DNA from: Paralvinella palmiformis
Taxonomy: Eukaryota; Annelida; Polychaeta; Terebellida; Alvinellidae
Assembly: GCA_025642065.1 (NCBI GenBank)
Contig: JAODUP010000407.1
Location: forward strand, 47,501 to 111,500
Length of the DNA stretch: 64,000 bases
Direction: 5' to 3'
The position numbers and the translations under genes were made by a program. Position 1 is the first letter of the stretch, and each line of letters opens with the position of its first letter. This document shows, piece after piece, positions 62,311-64,000 of the stretch. The notes beneath the pieces were generated by a model. That model was not told the origin of the DNA. It was given only the letters and a program-made list of their open reading frames with translations, and searched no databases.

Positions 62311-63685
62311 AAACGTTTACTAATTTCTATCTAACCTGTTGACCTTGGTATAGCGGTGTATAATGACGGTGTCATCCCTATGTTATCATTATCATTGCTA
62401 GCCCTTAATGCTGGTCAAGCCTTATTTATTCAGATGGGCTTCCCATCGTTCAAGCTGAATACATCGACTACGTATATCGTGCGGTAGAGTTCTGACGCTG
62501 GATAATAACAAGTTCCTTCTTAAACGATCGCTTCATATTAGATCCTGCGGCTTGATTTACACCCGTTTAAGTGTCAATTTAGCCTTTTATAGACGTCTGG
62601 AAGCAAACAATAAGGTCATCATATGACGAAATATGGCCTGTTTATCGCCCTTATAAAAAAAGATGGAATCGAGACAAGACCTAGTGTCGCCATCAATCAC
62701 AGCACTGGCTCGATTTAACAAAAAACAACAATTGGCTTTCCATTTAGAATCCGCTGATCAGGGAAAACAATTCTGGCGAAGGCTTAAGAACGAATAAGAT
62801 CATGTAAATCACCGTGAACGTGAATTAATATGTGTCCACAAGTAGCGTGTTAGACAACCGAATCCACTCTAAGCGCTTACTTAGTGAATTGTGCCCCGTT
62901 AGATTGCTGTTGCTTGAAAAACGTTGATACTCCACAAATAATATCTTCATTGGCTTCGGTAATATTCATATATAACATACATAGCTAATAAAATGTATTT
63001 ATCGTGCTCTTATCATTTCTACATATTCTTAACAACGTGAATATTTTGCGAAGAGAAGGATTTAGTTTGATTTTTATTAATTGAAACATATAACACTCAA
63101 AAAAAAACAAAAAAAACGTGCGTAACGTATCGGTAGTCTCAATTGAGGATATTCCGGGAAGGACTTCACGTAAGATATAAAAGAGGGACATCTCAGAAAA
63201 TAAAAACGCATAGCAATGTTCTGTCATGAATGAAACAGTCATGACTGACCAACAGTCATGAATGAAATATTTCTTAAGCGAAACCAGAACGAACTTATGT
63301 TTTAAGTCAGAACCGGACACCCGATATGTTCGTTTTCCCAAAATTGCGTTTTTTTTTCTTGCTTCAGTCACCCTATCAATATGACGCCTCGTTACATTTA
63401 TTACGATACGGTCCTTGGTAAATAGTTCCGCCCTATGCCTGTACACTTCATCTGTGGGGGCGGTGTTCGGGCCCGGTTAACAACGGCACTTAGTCGTCAG
63501 CTTGTTATTGTCGACGTCTAGCGCAGAATATACGTCGAACAATCGGTGCCTTTCTAGATTTGGGATGGGGGCTCGTAGATCTGGACTCAACTTCGTTTTA
63601 CTGGTCCACCGTCGCGTACCGGGATTGATTGTGTCTGGGTTGACTTGTCACTCGTCGGCAAATGGACGGTGTAGAGCCAGCGACT
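62311..63685. other. No gene supported
   Basis: The longest frame in the window (minus, 62985-63446, 153 codons) starts only at GTG, lacks an ATG for its first ~65 codons and crosses A-runs, so I do not call it. From 63430 the sequence becomes GC-balanced, like the patches around the family genes. Confidence 0.45.
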
Positions 63686-63690
63686 AGTGA

Positions 63691-63731
63691 ATGCTCTCTT
63701 TCTCTCCCTCTCTCTCTCTCTCTCTCTCTCC
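63691..63731. repeat. (CT)n microsatellite
   Basis: About 19 CT units. Confidence 0.95.
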
Positions 63732-64000
63732 CTCGTACTCAATTTCGCTTTCAATCATTCTCTCCGGTTCCGTCGAATGGACGTTCTTTGTGAAGAAGGC
63801 CAACAGAGGGATGCGGAAGCAATCTACGAGCTACTTAAATGGCAGGATGCCAGCCTATATAAGCACGAGACGGTGTCATGGCCGTACCCACACACCGCAA
63901 TAATTACTCGCGATGTAATACTAGGCGACCTCGTCCTCATCGTCGCAGTTGTTATCTCCAGACCTGATCCGGAATATCAAACTATTGCTTAGCCTTAGCA
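63732..64000 (+). other. Higher-complexity sequence at window end; gene not demonstrable
   Basis: An ATG at 63777 opens a 71-codon frame (MDVLCEEGQQRDAEAIYELL at its start) that ends in a TAG at 63990. It has a short hydrophobic run near its C-terminus (VILGDLVLIVAVVI) but no motif of the membrane-protein family. It may be part of a gene beginning here, or a chance frame. Confidence 0.25.

Noticed and set aside
62985..63446. Longest open frame in the window (153 codons, minus strand)
   Set aside because: It starts at GTG, has no ATG for about the first 65 codons, crosses A/T runs and shows no family motif. Most likely a chance frame.
63777..63992. 71-codon frame with a hydrophobic run, considered as a fifth family member
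   Set aside because: Lacks Y-I/V-Y-C, DRxxYY, CxQYGGQ and HPFF, and stops right after the hydrophobic run.

Overview
This is a eukaryotic, AT-rich, intron- and repeat-dominated genomic window. It has dozens of long (TA)n, (CA)n, (CT)n and trinucleotide microsatellites, tRNA-derived SINEs with Pol III boxes A and B and target-site duplications, decayed non-LTR retrotransposon tails, small inverted-repeat (MITE-like) elements, THAP-type fragments and a higher-order minisatellite. No bacterial operon structure, rRNA or CRISPR is visible. The repeat texture suggests a marine invertebrate, most plausibly a lophotrochozoan such as a mollusc. That is inference from repeat style only.

The main protein-coding signal is a dispersed family of four paralogous, intronless-looking small single-pass membrane proteins of 102-129 aa: 22377-22754 (-), 35951-36331 (-), 40891-41199 (-) and 57958-58347 (+). 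They share a variable short N-terminus, a GxxG-containing transmembrane helix ending in Y(I/V)YC, a basic stop-transfer patch, a D-R-x-x-Y-Y/F-x-R segment, a CxQYGGQ box (lost in the third copy), an H-P-F-F motif 43-44 residues after the membrane-edge Cys, and a Ser/Thr-rich tail ending in K/R residues and usually Tyr. Codons differ synonymously at conserved residues, so this looks like old copies kept under protein-level selection. I do not recognise the family.

Layout. 0-3 kb: two copies of a ~340 bp sequence separated by an LTR-like promoter module, then a decayed reverse-transcriptase tail on the minus strand. 4.5-7.1 kb: a MITE-like palindrome, then a ~22 bp minisatellite in ~300 bp higher-order units, present in both orientations around outward-facing inverted ends. 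7.4-14.3 kb: a SINE with perfect target-site duplication, two THAP-type fragments, a second inverted-repeat element and a dispersed repeat pair. 14.5-22 kb: microsatellites and a local duplication. 22-23.3 kb: family gene 1. 25-33 kb: three SINEs of one family and a retrotransposon tail. 35.9-42.5 kb: family genes 2 and 3. 44.5-45.8 kb: a larger decayed retrotransposon tail. 48.6 and 54.3 kb: SINE insertions with clean 14 and 18 bp target-site duplications. 57-58.4 kb: family gene 4. The remaining DNA is low-complexity or unremarkable AT-rich sequence. The four family genes sit in higher-complexity, less AT-rich patches about 0.5-1 kb across.
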